DNA of 64,000 bases from Castellaniella sp041677825. Lineage in GTDB: Bacteria; Pseudomonadota; Gammaproteobacteria; Burkholderiales; Burkholderiaceae_B. The notes below the pieces were generated by a model. That model saw only the letters and a list, made by a program, of their open reading frames with translations, ran no database searches and was not told the origin of the DNA. Location of the stretch: contig NZ_JBAYPG010000004.1 of the NCBI RefSeq assembly GCF_041677825.1, forward strand, positions 1 to 64,000, read 5' to 3'. Both the position numbers and the translations under genes were made by a program. Shown here piece by piece: positions 25,654 through 35,001 of the stretch (the first letter of the stretch is position 1; the number at the start of each line of letters is the position of its first letter).

Positions 25654-26613
25654 ATGCGCATTGCATTTGCCGGAACCCCTGATTTCGCTGCCCGGGCGCT
25701 GCAGGCCGTGCTGGATGCGGGGCACGTGGTGTCACTCGTGCTCAGCCAGCCGGATCGTCCGTCGGGGCGCGGTCTGAAGCTGACTGCAAGCCCTGTCAAG
25801 CAGCTGGCCATGGCCCATGGGCTGCCCATCATGCAGCCTCGCAGCCTGCGCCTCGATGGCCGTCACCCTGAAGACGCGCATCAGGCTCGGGATGCCCTGC
25901 TGGCCGCCCGGCCCGCCGTGCTCGTGGTGGCCGCCTATGGTCTGATCCTGCCGCAATGGGTGCTCGATCTGCCGCAGCATGGCTGCCTGAACATCCATGC
26001 CAGCCTGCTGCCGCGCTGGCGTGGTGCAGCCCCCATCCAGCGAGCCATCGAGGCGGGTGACGCACAGACCGGCATCACCATCATGCAAATGGATGCCGGC
26101 CTGGATACTGGAGACATGCTGTACCATACCGCGCGGCCTTTGTCGGCTGATGAAACCGCAGCCAGCCTGCATGATGCCCTGGCGCAGGATGGCGCCACCG
26201 CCATCGTGCACGTGCTGGCGCAGCTCGAAGCGGGCAGGTCGCTGCCGCGGGTGCCACAGCCGGCCACCGGCATCACCTACGCGGCCAAATTGCTCAAATC
26301 CGAGGCTGCGCTCGATTTCAACCAGCCCGCCGTAGTGCTGGCGCGGCGCATCCGGGCGTTCGATCCGTTTCCAGGGTGCTCGATCCAGTTCCCCGGCCTG
26401 GGCGCCATCAAGGTCTGGGCGGCCGAGGCCTTGCCATCGCCGGCCACGGCCGGGTCTGTGCCGGGCAGCATCCTGCCGGGCGGGCATTTCGATGTGGTGA
26501 CAGCAGAGGGTACCCTGCGCCTGAAGGTCGTACAGAAGCCGGGCGGGCGGCGTCAGCCCGCCGAAGCCTTTTTGCGCGACGTGTCGATGCCCAGTTGCTT
26601 GAGCTTGCGGTAA
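25654..26613 (+). CDS. fmt: Methionyl-tRNA formyltransferase
   Basis: Fmt formylates initiator methionyl-tRNA using 10-formyltetrahydrofolate. The 319-residue protein begins MRIAFAGTPDFAA. It carries the signature LNIHASLLPRWRGAAPIQRAI with catalytic Asn-His, then TGITIMQMDAGLDTGDM. The C-terminal OB-fold domain follows. The last 61 bp overlap the 3' end of the ntrX-like gene on the opposite strand, so the C-terminal residues AFLRDVSMPSCLSLR are encoded antisense to its HTH region. Confidence 0.95.
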   Translation: MRIAFAGTPDFAARALQAVLDAGHVVSLVLSQPDRPSGRGLKLTASPVKQLAMAHGLPIMQPRSLRLDGRHPEDAHQARDALLAARPAVLVVAAYGLILPQWVLDLPQHGCLNIHASLLPRWRGAAPIQRAIEAGDAQTGITIMQMDAGLDTGDMLYHTARPLSADETAASLHDALAQDGATAIVHVLAQLEAGRSLPRVPQPATGITYAAKLLKSEAALDFNQPAVVLARRIRAFDPFPGCSIQFPGLGAIKVWAAEALPSPATAGSVPGSILPGGHFDVVTAEGTLRLKVVQKPGGRRQPAEAFLRDVSMPSCLSLR

Positions 26614-27260
26614 AGATGGGTGCGCTCGAGCCCGGTGCGCTCGGAGACCCGCGTCATGCTGTGGTTTTCTCGTTGCAGGTGATATTCGAAATACTGGCGT
26701 TCGAATTCATCGCGGGCATCACGCAGCGGCTGGTCAAACGAAATACTGTTCACGCGACCTTCATGGCTGGGTAGTGTCGCCCCGGGGCGCCCGATGTATC
26801 CGGCTGGGGCGGACGATTCACTGTATGCCGGCTGTGTTTCGGTGGCCGGTGGATACAGGGGCCGTTCGGTACGCTGGCGCATGGCAGGCGGGATCACCGA
26901 GCGCGCCAGCCCCACGGTGACGGCCTTGAGCAGCTTCTGCAGCGTGATGGGCTTTTCGAGGAAATCGATGGCCCCGATGCGGGTGGCCTCGACCGCCGTA
27001 TCGACCGTGGCATGACCGCTCATCATGATGACCGGCATGTTCAGCAGGCCCTGCGCGGACCACTCTTTCAGCAAGCTGACGCCATCGATATCCGGCATCC
27101 AGATGTCCAGCAGGACCAGATCCGGGCGCTGACGCAGCCGGTACTCACGGGCCTGTGCTGCGCTTTCTGCCAGTTCTACCGTATGGCCTTCGTCGTACAG
27201 AATTTCGGACAGCAATTCGCGAATGCCGATTTCGTCATCTACCACCAGAATCCTGGCCAT
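26553..27260 (-). CDS. ntrX: NtrX-like response regulator lacking the AAA+ domain
   Basis: This 235-residue response regulator has a receiver domain (1-120, acidic pair Asp8-Asp9, phosphoacceptor Asp52). A proline-rich linker (about 140-180) leads to a C-terminal Fis-type helix-turn-helix (EFERQYFEYHLQRENHSMTR to about 230). Classical NtrX has a sigma-54-interacting AAA+ ATPase between these parts. Here there is none: no GAFTGA and no Walker motifs. It must act without remodelling sigma-54. It follows its kinase gene and overlaps the end of fmt. Confidence 0.9.
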   Translation of the reverse strand: MARILVVDDEIGIRELLSEILYDEGHTVELAESAAQAREYRLRQRPDLVLLDIWMPDIDGVSLLKEWSAQGLLNMPVIMMSGHATVDTAVEATRIGAIDFLEKPITLQKLLKAVTVGLARSVIPPAMRQRTERPLYPPATETQPAYSESSAPAGYIGRPGATLPSHEGRVNSISFDQPLRDARDEFERQYFEYHLQRENHSMTRVSERTGLERTHLYRKLKQLGIDTSRKKASAG

Positions 27261-27285
27261 ATCACCTCGCTTGATGTTCCGTGTA

Positions 27286-29640
27286 TTATCCTGTGCCTGA
27301 TCGGGATCGTCCAGTTGCGTGATCTTCGGGCACGTTGAAGAGGATCGACACGCGGGCGCCGCCATCCGCCCGGTTCGAAATGTCGATCTCGGCGCCGTGC
27401 TCCTCGACAATTTTCTTCACGATGGCCAGCCCCAGGCCTGTACCCATGGGCTTGGTCGTTACATAAGGCTCGAAGACACGGTTCAGCAGCTCAGGCGCAA
27501 ACCCCGGCCCGTTGTCCGATACGGTCAGGCGCACGCGTACGGGTCCGTTGTCATCTTCAGGCGCAATGAGGCGGGTCTGCACACGGACCTCGGCTTGCGT
27601 GTTGCCCGGGGTCTGTGCGCTGGCATCGCGTGCATTGGCAAGCAGGTTGTGGATCACCTGGCGCCATTGCGCGGGGTCGCCCAGGATGGCTGGCAAACCC
27701 TCTGCAAGGCGGGCATGAAAATGAACCGCATGGCTGTCGTTGACCGGCCCCTGCGTATCGGCTGGATCCCAGCCGTACAGCGTGAGCACTTCGGCGAGCA
27801 GGGCATTCAGATCGATGGCCTGCATGCGTGCCTTGGGGGTACGGGCATAGTCGCGAAAATCATCCACCATGCGCTTGAGCGAGGCCACCTGATTGACGAT
27901 GGTCTGGGTCGAGCGCAGCAGCATCTCGGCCTGGTCGGCGGGCAGCCTGTCGCCCAGCTTCATGGCCAGGCGCTCGGCCGACAGCTGTATGGGGGTGAGC
28001 GGATTCTTGATCTCATGGGCCAGCCGGCGGGCGACCTCGCCCCAGGCCACCGTGCGGCTTGCGGAAATGACCTCGCTGATGTCATCGAAGACGACGACGA
28101 AACCGTCTTCCCGGCCATCGAGCAGCAGGCGGGTGCCCCGTGCGAGCAGCGTGACCACGTGCTTCTTGCGTTCGTTGTCCGGCGCGTCCTGCAGCTCGAT
28201 CTCGAACTGCTGCTGCCAGTAGGGACGGGTGGATTCGACCGCATCGTGGGTTGCAAAGGCCTGGCGGATCAGGCGCGCCATGGGCAGGGCGCCCTCGACC
28301 ACCTCGAGCGGGCGACCCTGGTGGGTGCGCAGATCGACGTGCAGGATGTTCTGGGCCCCCTGATTGAACAGGGTCAGGCAAAATGCGCGATCGAACACCA
28401 GCACCCCGGATGAGAGATTGCCGAGTATGGATTCGAGGTACAGATTGCTCTGTTCCAGCTGGCGCCGGTGACGGTCCACCATGCGGCGTGCTTCATCTAG
28501 CTGGCGCGTCATGGCATTGAATGAGCGCGTCAGTTGGCCGACCTCGTCGCGTGCCGGTGGCTCGGGCAGCGGCCGGAAGTCGCCCACGCTGACCGCCTGG
28601 GTGCCTGAAGCCAGCCTGAGCAGCGGACGTACCAGGCGCCTCGAAACGGCCAGGGCGGCCACCAGGGCTGCGAATACGGCCAGGATCAGGGCCAGGGTCA
28701 GGGTGATGCCATACAGCTTGCGCAGGCCCAGGCGCGACAGGGCCAGTTCCTGATAATCCTGGAAACCCCGCTGGACCTGGCTCGCATTCTGGGCGATGCG
28801 CTCGGGCACTGCCTGGATCACCTGCAGCCAGCGCGAGTCGCTGCCCAGTCCCATGGGGGTTCCGAGGCGCTCTGAACTGGCCTCGATCGGGACGATGACA
28901 CGCAGATGCAGGCCCTGATGGGTTGGGCCATCGACTTCGGGGTGGTCTTCTTCGGCGGCGCCATAGCCTTGCGACACGCGCAGTTGGTTCAAGACGCTGC
29001 TGGGGGGCAGATCGGGCAGCAGCTGGCTGAAATCCGTCGATGAAAAAGCGATCAGCCGGCCGGTACCGCTGAACACCATGGCCTCGTCGATTTCGTTGGT
29101 GGCGCGCAGGGTGGTGATGAGCAGGGCGATTTCTGCGTCACTGGCATTGTTCAGCCGCACTGCGATGCCGCGTGCCCGGGCATCGAGTTCGGCCAGCTGT
29201 GTATCCAGCGCCGCACGCCCCAGGTTCAGGCCGGCTTCCAGCGCGGTGTCCACCCTGACGTTGAACCAGGATTCGATGGATCTGGACATGAACTGCACGG
29301 ACAGGACATAGATCAGCAGCCCGGGCAGGACCCCGATCAGTGTGAAATACAGTGTGAATCGGGCGGTCAGGCGCGCCCCGAACTGGTGACGGCGGATCTG
29401 GCGCAGCAGCCGCGAGGCGAGGATCACGACCCAGCTCATCAGGGCGACGGCCAGAATGCCGTTGAGCAGCAGCAGGGTGTCGTATTGCTGGGCGTAGCGC
29501 GACGCATTCCCGGTGGACCAGACCAGCAGCGCCAGCAAGGCTGCGGCGCTGATCACCGCGACCCCCAGGGCCAGGCGCAAGGCCCAGCGCGTCATTCGGG
29601 GTGCGTGTCGGCGGAAGTCGAAAATTCGAAATATTTCCAT
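27286..29640 (-). CDS. ntrY: NtrY-like sensor histidine kinase
   Basis: This inner-membrane kinase probably pairs with the adjacent regulator. The 784-residue protein has three or four N-terminal hydrophobic segments (about 17-40, 50-70 and 95-117), a long extracytoplasmic region, another segment near 313-335 and a HAMP domain. A PAS domain follows (SNLYLESILGNLSSGVLVFD). The phosphoacceptor is His542 in LAHEIKNPLTPIQL, and the ATPase domain ends GTGLGLAIVKKIVEEHG. A start at 29595 would give an ATGA overlap with the upstream gene and is equally plausible. Confidence 0.92.
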   Translation of the reverse strand: MEIFRIFDFRRHAPRMTRWALRLALGVAVISAAALLALLVWSTGNASRYAQQYDTLLLLNGILAVALMSWVVILASRLLRQIRRHQFGARLTARFTLYFTLIGVLPGLLIYVLSVQFMSRSIESWFNVRVDTALEAGLNLGRAALDTQLAELDARARGIAVRLNNASDAEIALLITTLRATNEIDEAMVFSGTGRLIAFSSTDFSQLLPDLPPSSVLNQLRVSQGYGAAEEDHPEVDGPTHQGLHLRVIVPIEASSERLGTPMGLGSDSRWLQVIQAVPERIAQNASQVQRGFQDYQELALSRLGLRKLYGITLTLALILAVFAALVAALAVSRRLVRPLLRLASGTQAVSVGDFRPLPEPPARDEVGQLTRSFNAMTRQLDEARRMVDRHRRQLEQSNLYLESILGNLSSGVLVFDRAFCLTLFNQGAQNILHVDLRTHQGRPLEVVEGALPMARLIRQAFATHDAVESTRPYWQQQFEIELQDAPDNERKKHVVTLLARGTRLLLDGREDGFVVVFDDISEVISASRTVAWGEVARRLAHEIKNPLTPIQLSAERLAMKLGDRLPADQAEMLLRSTQTIVNQVASLKRMVDDFRDYARTPKARMQAIDLNALLAEVLTLYGWDPADTQGPVNDSHAVHFHARLAEGLPAILGDPAQWRQVIHNLLANARDASAQTPGNTQAEVRVQTRLIAPEDDNGPVRVRLTVSDNGPGFAPELLNRVFEPYVTTKPMGTGLGLAIVKKIVEEHGAEIDISNRADGGARVSILFNVPEDHATGRSRSGTG

Positions 29641-30164
29641 GGTGTCGTCAGGGCCCAGGCGGTGCTGTTCAGCCCATCGACCTGCAGCGGACGGGCCAGG
29701 CGCGCCGTATCCAGGCGCAGGCGCAGGCGCCCGCGCCAGGTCTGGTCGGCCGCGAAACGTTCCGTGGGCCCGATGGCCCAGTGGCGGATATGGCGCAGTT
29801 GATCCAGCGCCTCATCCAGGTTGGGGGTGGGCAGCGAGAGATCGCCCGTGCCGGTGCGCCACTGGCGTGTCAGGGGGTTGTACTGGATGCGCCAGGTTCG
29901 CTGTTCGTCTACCACGGTTTCATCGAACCACCACCAGCGTGGCCGTTCGATCTGCAGATCGACCGTGAAATACAGGGGTACGCCTTTGTGCGCGGCCTCA
30001 TCGAGTTCGTCTCCGAGGTGTATGTCGATATCGGCATCGAGCATCCACTGGCCGCCTGTCTGCTGCAATGAAACATGGGTGACCTCACCGCCGTTGGCCA
30101 GCGCCAGACCGGTTTGCAGCAAGGCAACGAGTACGATGAGCACATACAGGAGGCGGCGGGACAT
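29592..30164 (-). CDS. DUF4390 family exported protein
   Basis: This 190-residue protein has a signal peptide (MSRRLLYVLIVLVALLQTGL, cleaved near ALA). A single soluble domain of unknown function follows, with WMLDADIDIHLGDELDEAAHKG. In betaproteobacteria this family typically lies between rsmB and the NtrY-like kinase, exactly as here. That suggests a link to signal sensing outside the cytoplasm, which is inference. The stop codon lies inside the start region of ntrY. Confidence 0.85.
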   Translation of the reverse strand: MSRRLLYVLIVLVALLQTGLALANGGEVTHVSLQQTGGQWMLDADIDIHLGDELDEAAHKGVPLYFTVDLQIERPRWWWFDETVVDEQRTWRIQYNPLTRQWRTGTGDLSLPTPNLDEALDQLRHIRHWAIGPTERFAADQTWRGRLRLRLDTARLARPLQVDGLNSTAWALTTPWKYFEFSTSADTHPE

Positions 30165-30318
30165 TGCGAGTGCAGGTGCATGAACGGATCGAAACCCCTG
30201 AAGTATTGATGAGACGCCGTGTGGACGCAAGCCCTGGCCCGGTCTGGTGCGCCGCCGGCCTGTTCTGGCTGCTGCCGGCGCCATGGCGCCAGGGGTGCAC
30301 AGGGTGCCAGGGCTGCAA

Positions 30319-31653
30319 TCAGGGTGCCTTCTGCAGCAATGCATAGAAGAAACCATCACCATCGTCCGCGCCGCCCGGCAGCAGATGGCCAGGCGCTGCC
30401 AGGCGCCGCGCCTGCGGGCCGTGTTGCAGGAAATCCTGGATCTGCTGTTCGCCTTCCTGGGGGAAGATCGAGCAGGTCACGTAGAGCAGATGGCCGCCTG
30501 GCCTGAGCACGGGCCACAGGGCCCGCAGGATCTCGGCCTGCAAACGGGCCGTGCGCGCCAGATCGCTGGCGCGGCGCAGCCAGCGGATATCCGGATGCCG
30601 GCGGACCACACCGGATGCCGTACATGGAACGTCGGCCAGAATCGCGTCGTAGGCCTCGCCGTCCCACCATTGTTCCGGCGTGCGTGCGTCGCCCTGACAT
30701 ATCCGGATGCTGTCGGTGAACAGGCCCAGGCGCTTCAGGTTGTCGGCGATCCTGTCGAGGCGGACTGCATCCTGATCGAGCGCCGTCAGGTCCAGATCGT
30801 AGTGCTCGAGCAGGTGGGCCGTCTTGCCGCCGGGTGCGGCACAGGCATCCAGCACCCGCGCGCCTGGCCGCAGTGGCAGCAGCGCGGCGGCACGCTGTGC
30901 AGAGGCGTCCTGGACCGACCACAGGCCTTGCGCATGCCCGGGAATCTCGTGCACGGGCCTGGGCGACTCCAGAATCAGGCCATCCTGCAGTACGGGGCGT
31001 GCGGCCAGGCCCTGCTGCTGCAATTGGGCGCGCAGCGCGTCGCGGCCGATCCGCCGGCGGTTGGCCCGCAATGTCATGGGTGGCATCTGGTTCGCTGCGT
31101 GCAGCAGGGCCTGCCAGTCATCGGGCCAGGCCTGGCGCAGCGCATCGATCCACCATTGGGGATGATTCCAGCGTGCCTCCGGCTGGTCGGCAACGGTGGC
31201 CTGCAGCGCCTTGCGCTCGCGCCCGTAGCGCCTGAGTATGGCGTTGATCAGGTTGCCGGCCGGGCGTGTGCGGCGCTCACTGGCTGCCGCGGCGACCATC
31301 TGGTGGACGACCGTGTGGGCCGCGTAGCGTGGCGCCCCAGGCGGCAACGGCTCGCCGGCTGCCGCCTGCAGGCTGGTTTCGAGCAGGCTCAGGCCCAGCA
31401 GGAGCAGCGCGTCGACCAGCATGCAGCCGGGTGTTTTGGGCACCATCAGGGCGCGCAGTGCGCGCGCCAGACCCAGGTGGCGCATGGCATGGAACGACAG
31501 CGCCTGTGCCGCAGGCCGCAACGGCTTCGGGGTGTGCTCGAGTGCAGCGGACAATGACTGCCCGCGCAGCACCGCCTCGATGGCGATGCCAGCCGCCATC
31601 AGTTGCTGGTGCAGGCCGGGTTGCGTGACACGGGCATCAAGTGCGCGGGTCAT
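30319..31653 (-). CDS. rsmB: 16S rRNA m5C967 methyltransferase RsmB
   Basis: RsmB methylates cytosine 967 of 16S rRNA. The 444-residue protein has an N-terminal NusB-like RNA-binding domain (about 1-140). The Rossmann methyltransferase domain carries the SAM motif DACAAPGGKTAHLLEHY near residue 265. The catalytic and helper cysteines are in LADVPCTASGVVRRHPD and YVTCSIFPQEGE. It heads the rsmB-DUF4390-ntrY-ntrX run. Confidence 0.95.
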   Translation of the reverse strand: MTRALDARVTQPGLHQQLMAAGIAIEAVLRGQSLSAALEHTPKPLRPAAQALSFHAMRHLGLARALRALMVPKTPGCMLVDALLLLGLSLLETSLQAAAGEPLPPGAPRYAAHTVVHQMVAAAASERRTRPAGNLINAILRRYGRERKALQATVADQPEARWNHPQWWIDALRQAWPDDWQALLHAANQMPPMTLRANRRRIGRDALRAQLQQQGLAARPVLQDGLILESPRPVHEIPGHAQGLWSVQDASAQRAAALLPLRPGARVLDACAAPGGKTAHLLEHYDLDLTALDQDAVRLDRIADNLKRLGLFTDSIRICQGDARTPEQWWDGEAYDAILADVPCTASGVVRRHPDIRWLRRASDLARTARLQAEILRALWPVLRPGGHLLYVTCSIFPQEGEQQIQDFLQHGPQARRLAAPGHLLPGGADDGDGFFYALLQKAP

Positions 31654-31718
31654 GGCCTGGTCCCGGTGTCGGATGAACGGTGTGCATGGAAGGCCGCATG
31701 GAATGACCGGGCGGCACT

Positions 31719-32675
31719 TCAGCTGTCTGCGTCCGGCTTGCGTGGTACCACCCGGGGCGGCGGCTTGCCGGCCTCGAGGGGCCGGGCCCGTTTGAAGGTC
31801 GCCACCGGGAGTTCGCCGAACACGCCGCGTCGGGCGGCCACCCGCCAGGCGTGCCCATAGGCCACTTCGAGGCTCAGGTGGATCGTGCCGTCGTCATGAC
31901 GGCGCTGTTCGAGGGTCTGCAGCAGGCGATTGCGCCAGTTGCGCCCACTCAGGCTGCGCCTGCGGCCACGGGACGGATTGCCGCCCAGAATGCGGACGTC
32001 ATCCAGCAGTTTCTCGGCGCTGCGATAGGTGAGGGTGATGATTTCCTGATCCATGACCGGATCGGCAAAGCCCACTTGCAGCATGAGATCGCCAAAATCG
32101 TGCATATCCACGAACTCCATCGGCTGTGTATCCAGATCCGCGTCTGCGACGGCCTCACGCAGTTCGCGCAGCGACCCGGGGCCCAGGCTGGAGTACATGG
32201 CCAGGGCATCATTGCGCAGGATGCGGCGCCATTCCTGGAGCACCATATGGGGCTCGGGGTGCCAATGCAGGGCCAGATTGGACCAGACCAGATCCAGGCT
32301 CTGGTCGGGCAGGCCTGTTTCGGCGAGATCCGCCTGGCTGAAGCCAGGCCTGGGCGTCGGCTTGTTGCGCAGCCGGTGCCAGAAACCGGGCGTGGTCGCG
32401 TAGCGCTGGCGCGCCACCTCGAGCAGGGGTTCGCAGGCATCCTGACCAAGATAATTGAGGTTCGGGTAGCGCGCGCGCAGCGGATCCAGCGCATGGGCGG
32501 CCCCGCAGCCGGCATCCAGGATGTCCTGGGGCGCGATGCGGATGTACGCCAGGCGACGCAGCATGCGTTGCGCTATTTCGCCATACAGGAACTGGGCGGC
32601 ATCCAGTGGTGCGCGCCGGGCAAACTGCCGGCGCACGGCGGTGGGATCGATGGGCAGGCGTGGAAGCTGGGACAT
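31719..32675 (-). CDS. BioC-like SAM-dependent methyltransferase
   Basis: This 318-residue protein has a class I methyltransferase domain. Motif I is ILDAGCGAAHALDPLRARYP near residue 52, and DLVWSNLALHWHPEPHMVL near 130 resembles the BioC post-motif. BioC methylates malonyl-ACP at the start of biotin synthesis. The C-terminal 80 residues are basic and extend beyond BioC length. No bio genes are adjacent; it faces comF. Function as BioC is plausible but not proven. Confidence 0.75.
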   Translation of the reverse strand: MSQLPRLPIDPTAVRRQFARRAPLDAAQFLYGEIAQRMLRRLAYIRIAPQDILDAGCGAAHALDPLRARYPNLNYLGQDACEPLLEVARQRYATTPGFWHRLRNKPTPRPGFSQADLAETGLPDQSLDLVWSNLALHWHPEPHMVLQEWRRILRNDALAMYSSLGPGSLRELREAVADADLDTQPMEFVDMHDFGDLMLQVGFADPVMDQEIITLTYRSAEKLLDDVRILGGNPSRGRRRSLSGRNWRNRLLQTLEQRRHDDGTIHLSLEVAYGHAWRVAARRGVFGELPVATFKRARPLEAGKPPPRVVPRKPDADS

Positions 32676-32714
32676 AAATGATGCGTTGGGCTGATGTGTG
32701 GTCTGGCGGATTCC

Positions 32715-32720
32715 TATACT
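32715..32720 (+). promoter_or_regulatory. Possible -10 element for comF
   Basis: TATACT (five of six consensus bases) lies in the 93-bp divergent gap between the BioC-like gene and comF, 49 bp before the comF ATG. No clear -35 is seen. Confidence 0.3.
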
Positions 32721-32768
32721 GGGCCCTGATCCTTGAACCCGTCATTGCTGATCCCCGAACCCATCATT

Positions 32769-33533
32769 ATGCTGCATCTGTTTCGTGCGCGCTGGCGTGA
32801 CCTGATCCCGGCCGAATGCCCCGGCTGTGCCCGGCGGGTGTCGGGGCAGGGCTTGTGCCCGGCCTGCCGCGGGGCGCTCGGGCGCTGCCCCTCGGTGCCC
32901 CGCTGTGCGTGGTGCCAGCATCCGCTCGTGCAGGGGCGGTGCCCGGACTGCAGCCGAGCGGCGCCCGCCTGTGACCGTATCGTAAGCGCCTTTGACTACC
33001 TCGGGGTGGGCCAGCGCCTGATTCAGGCCTACAAGCTGCAGGGCCAGCTCTCATTGGCCAGCCTGCTGGTCCAAGAGCTCGAAACGGCGATTCTCGCCGC
33101 TGGCTGGGCGGCAGCGGGGCCGCCCCAGTGTATCGTGCCGGTGCCGGCGCGCGCGGCCGCACTGCGTCAGCGGGGGTTCAGCCCGCCTGCCGAGGTGGCC
33201 CGTCAACTGGCCCGTCGCCTGGGCATCCCTTACCGGCTCGGTGCGCTGCGCCGCCTGCACGAAGGGCCACGTCAGGCGGCCCTGCCTCGGTCTGCCCGCC
33301 TGACCTCACAGCAGGGGCTGCTGGCCAGCGCAAGCCCCGTGGACGGCTTGCGTGTGGCGGTGGTCGATGACGTGATGACGACGGGTGCCACCTTGATGGC
33401 CTGCCGCGCAGTGCTGGTCGAGGCCGGGGCCGTGCAGGTCGAGGCCTGGGTGCTTGCACGGGCACTACAATTCGGGCCATGTTCCATATCATCCTCGTCG
33501 AACCCGAAATCCCGCCCAACACCGGCAATGTGA
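32769..33533 (+). CDS. comF: ComF family protein
   Basis: This 254-residue protein has an N-terminal four-cysteine zinc finger (CPGCARRVSGQGLCPAC, about 16-32), a second cysteine set (CAWCQHPLVQGRCPDC), and a C-terminal phosphoribosyltransferase fold. The PRPP-loop remnant is VAVVDDVMTTGATLMA near residue 197. Family members take part in DNA uptake in competent bacteria and their exact chemistry is unsettled. The last 55 bp overlap the start of trmL in another frame. Confidence 0.9.
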   Translation: MLHLFRARWRDLIPAECPGCARRVSGQGLCPACRGALGRCPSVPRCAWCQHPLVQGRCPDCSRAAPACDRIVSAFDYLGVGQRLIQAYKLQGQLSLASLLVQELETAILAAGWAAAGPPQCIVPVPARAAALRQRGFSPPAEVARQLARRLGIPYRLGALRRLHEGPRQAALPRSARLTSQQGLLASASPVDGLRVAVVDDVMTTGATLMACRAVLVEAGAVQVEAWVLARALQFGPCSISSSSNPKSRPTPAM

Positions 33534-33949
33534 TCCGGCTGGTGGCGAACACCGGCTGTCAGCTGCATCTGGTACGTCCGCTGGGCTTCGTGCTCGATGA
33601 TGCCCGCCTGCGCCGCGCAGGCCTGGATTACCACGAATGGGCCGATCTGCGCGTGCATGACAGCCTGGCACTGGCCCTGCAGGCTGTGGGCCGCCCGGTC
33701 GACCGCTGCTTTGCCTTCACGACCCATGCCGCGCGCCTGCTCGGTGCCCAGACGTTTCAGGCTGGCGATGCGTTCATCTTCGGGCGTGAGACGGCCGGCC
33801 TGTCGGCTGCGCATCTGGCCCTGCTGCCCGAATCACAGCGCGTGCGTCTGCCCATGCGCCCGGCGCAGCGCAGCCTGAATCTGTCGAATGCGGTGGCCGT
33901 GGTCGTTTTCGAGGCCTGGCGCCAGGCCGGGTTTGCCGGTGGTGTCTGA
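33479..33949 (+). CDS. trmL: tRNA (cytidine/uridine-2'-O-)-methyltransferase TrmL
   Basis: TrmL 2'-O-methylates the wobble base of leucine tRNAs. The 156-residue protein is a minimal SPOUT enzyme. Motif 1 is EIPPNTGNVIRLVANTG near residue 9, motif 2 IFGRETAGLS near 100, and motif 3 MRPAQRSLNLSNAVAVVVFEAW near 125, together forming the SAM-binding knot. The start lies inside the end of comF. It converges on gpsA with 9 bp between stops. Confidence 0.95.
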   Translation: MFHIILVEPEIPPNTGNVIRLVANTGCQLHLVRPLGFVLDDARLRRAGLDYHEWADLRVHDSLALALQAVGRPVDRCFAFTTHAARLLGAQTFQAGDAFIFGRETAGLSAAHLALLPESQRVRLPMRPAQRSLNLSNAVAVVVFEAWRQAGFAGGV

Positions 33950-33958
33950 GCCCGGGCC

Positions 33959-34990
33959 TCATTCGGGGCGTGGCTCGCGTTCGAGCAGGGTAGCGACGGC
34001 CTGCCGGGGTGTCAGGCCCTCGAAGAGCACCTGACAGACCACGTCGGTGATCGGCATGTCCAGATCCAGCTGCTCGCCCAGCGCTCTGGCCGCCTGTGCG
34101 CAGCGCGCGCCTTCGACCGTGATGCCGCGCGCCAGCAGGCGGTGTGGGGCCTCGCCCTGGCCGATGGCGACGCCCGCCTGCCGGTTGCGTGAAAGATCAC
34201 CGGTGGCGGTGAGCACCAGATCCCCCAGACCGGTCAGGCCATTGAATGTGTCGGCCTGCGCGCCCAGGGCAACGCCCAGACGGCGGATTTCGGCCAGGCC
34301 GCGGGTGATCAGGGCCGCCCGCGCATTGGTACCCAGCCGCAGGCCATCCGAGATGCCGCAGGCGATGGCCACGATGTTCTTCATGGCCCCACCCACCTGC
34401 ACCCCCATGATATCGCCCGAGGTATAGATGCGCGCCTGATTGCCATGGAAGGCCCGCTGTGCAAGATGGCCGGTGGCGGTGTGACGGCTTGCGACGGTCA
34501 AGGCAACCGGCAGGCCCAGGGCGACTTCGCGCGCAAATGACGGCCCTGACAATACCCCGGCGTGAGCCTCGGCACGCCCGGCGAACGCGCGTGCCACGAT
34601 CTCGTGCGGCCATTCGCGGCTATCTGCCTGGATGCCCTTGCAGGTCCAGAGGACGTGCAGTGCCGGGGATTGCGGGGGCCACTGCCTGGCCAGTTCGGCA
34701 CAGGTTTCGGCCAGGCCCGCCATCGGCACCCCCAGCACGATGAGCCCGGCGGCATCGCCCGGCCCGCCCAGCGCGTGCGCCACCGCCGTGGAGAAGTCAT
34801 GGGTGGCCAGCAGATTTTCGGGCAGCGGGATGTCGGGCAGATAGCGTGGATTGCGGTGTTGCTGGCCCAGGACCTGTGCCGTGGCGGGATCGCGGGCCCA
34901 GAGCATGACCTCGGCCCGTGGACAGGCCAGCGCAGCCAGGGCGGTGCCCCAGCTGCCGGCCCCCAGCACGGTGACGCGCAGCCTGGACAT
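33959..34990 (-). CDS. gpsA: Glycerol-3-phosphate dehydrogenase [NAD(P)+]
   Basis: GpsA reduces dihydroxyacetone phosphate to sn-glycerol-3-phosphate for phospholipid synthesis. The 343-residue protein has the nucleotide motif VLGAGSWGTALAALA at the N-terminus. The substrate region is GVLSGPSFAREVALGLPVAL, and the catalytic lysine lies in VGGAMKNIVAIACGISDGL. It is last in the yibN-grxC-secB-gpsA cluster, an order shared with gammaproteobacteria. Confidence 0.96.
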   Translation of the reverse strand: MSRLRVTVLGAGSWGTALAALACPRAEVMLWARDPATAQVLGQQHRNPRYLPDIPLPENLLATHDFSTAVAHALGGPGDAAGLIVLGVPMAGLAETCAELARQWPPQSPALHVLWTCKGIQADSREWPHEIVARAFAGRAEAHAGVLSGPSFAREVALGLPVALTVASRHTATGHLAQRAFHGNQARIYTSGDIMGVQVGGAMKNIVAIACGISDGLRLGTNARAALITRGLAEIRRLGVALGAQADTFNGLTGLGDLVLTATGDLSRNRQAGVAIGQGEAPHRLLARGITVEGARCAQAARALGEQLDLDMPITDVVCQVLFEGLTPRQAVATLLEREPRPE

Positions 34991-35001
34991 GTGCGGATGG
35001 C

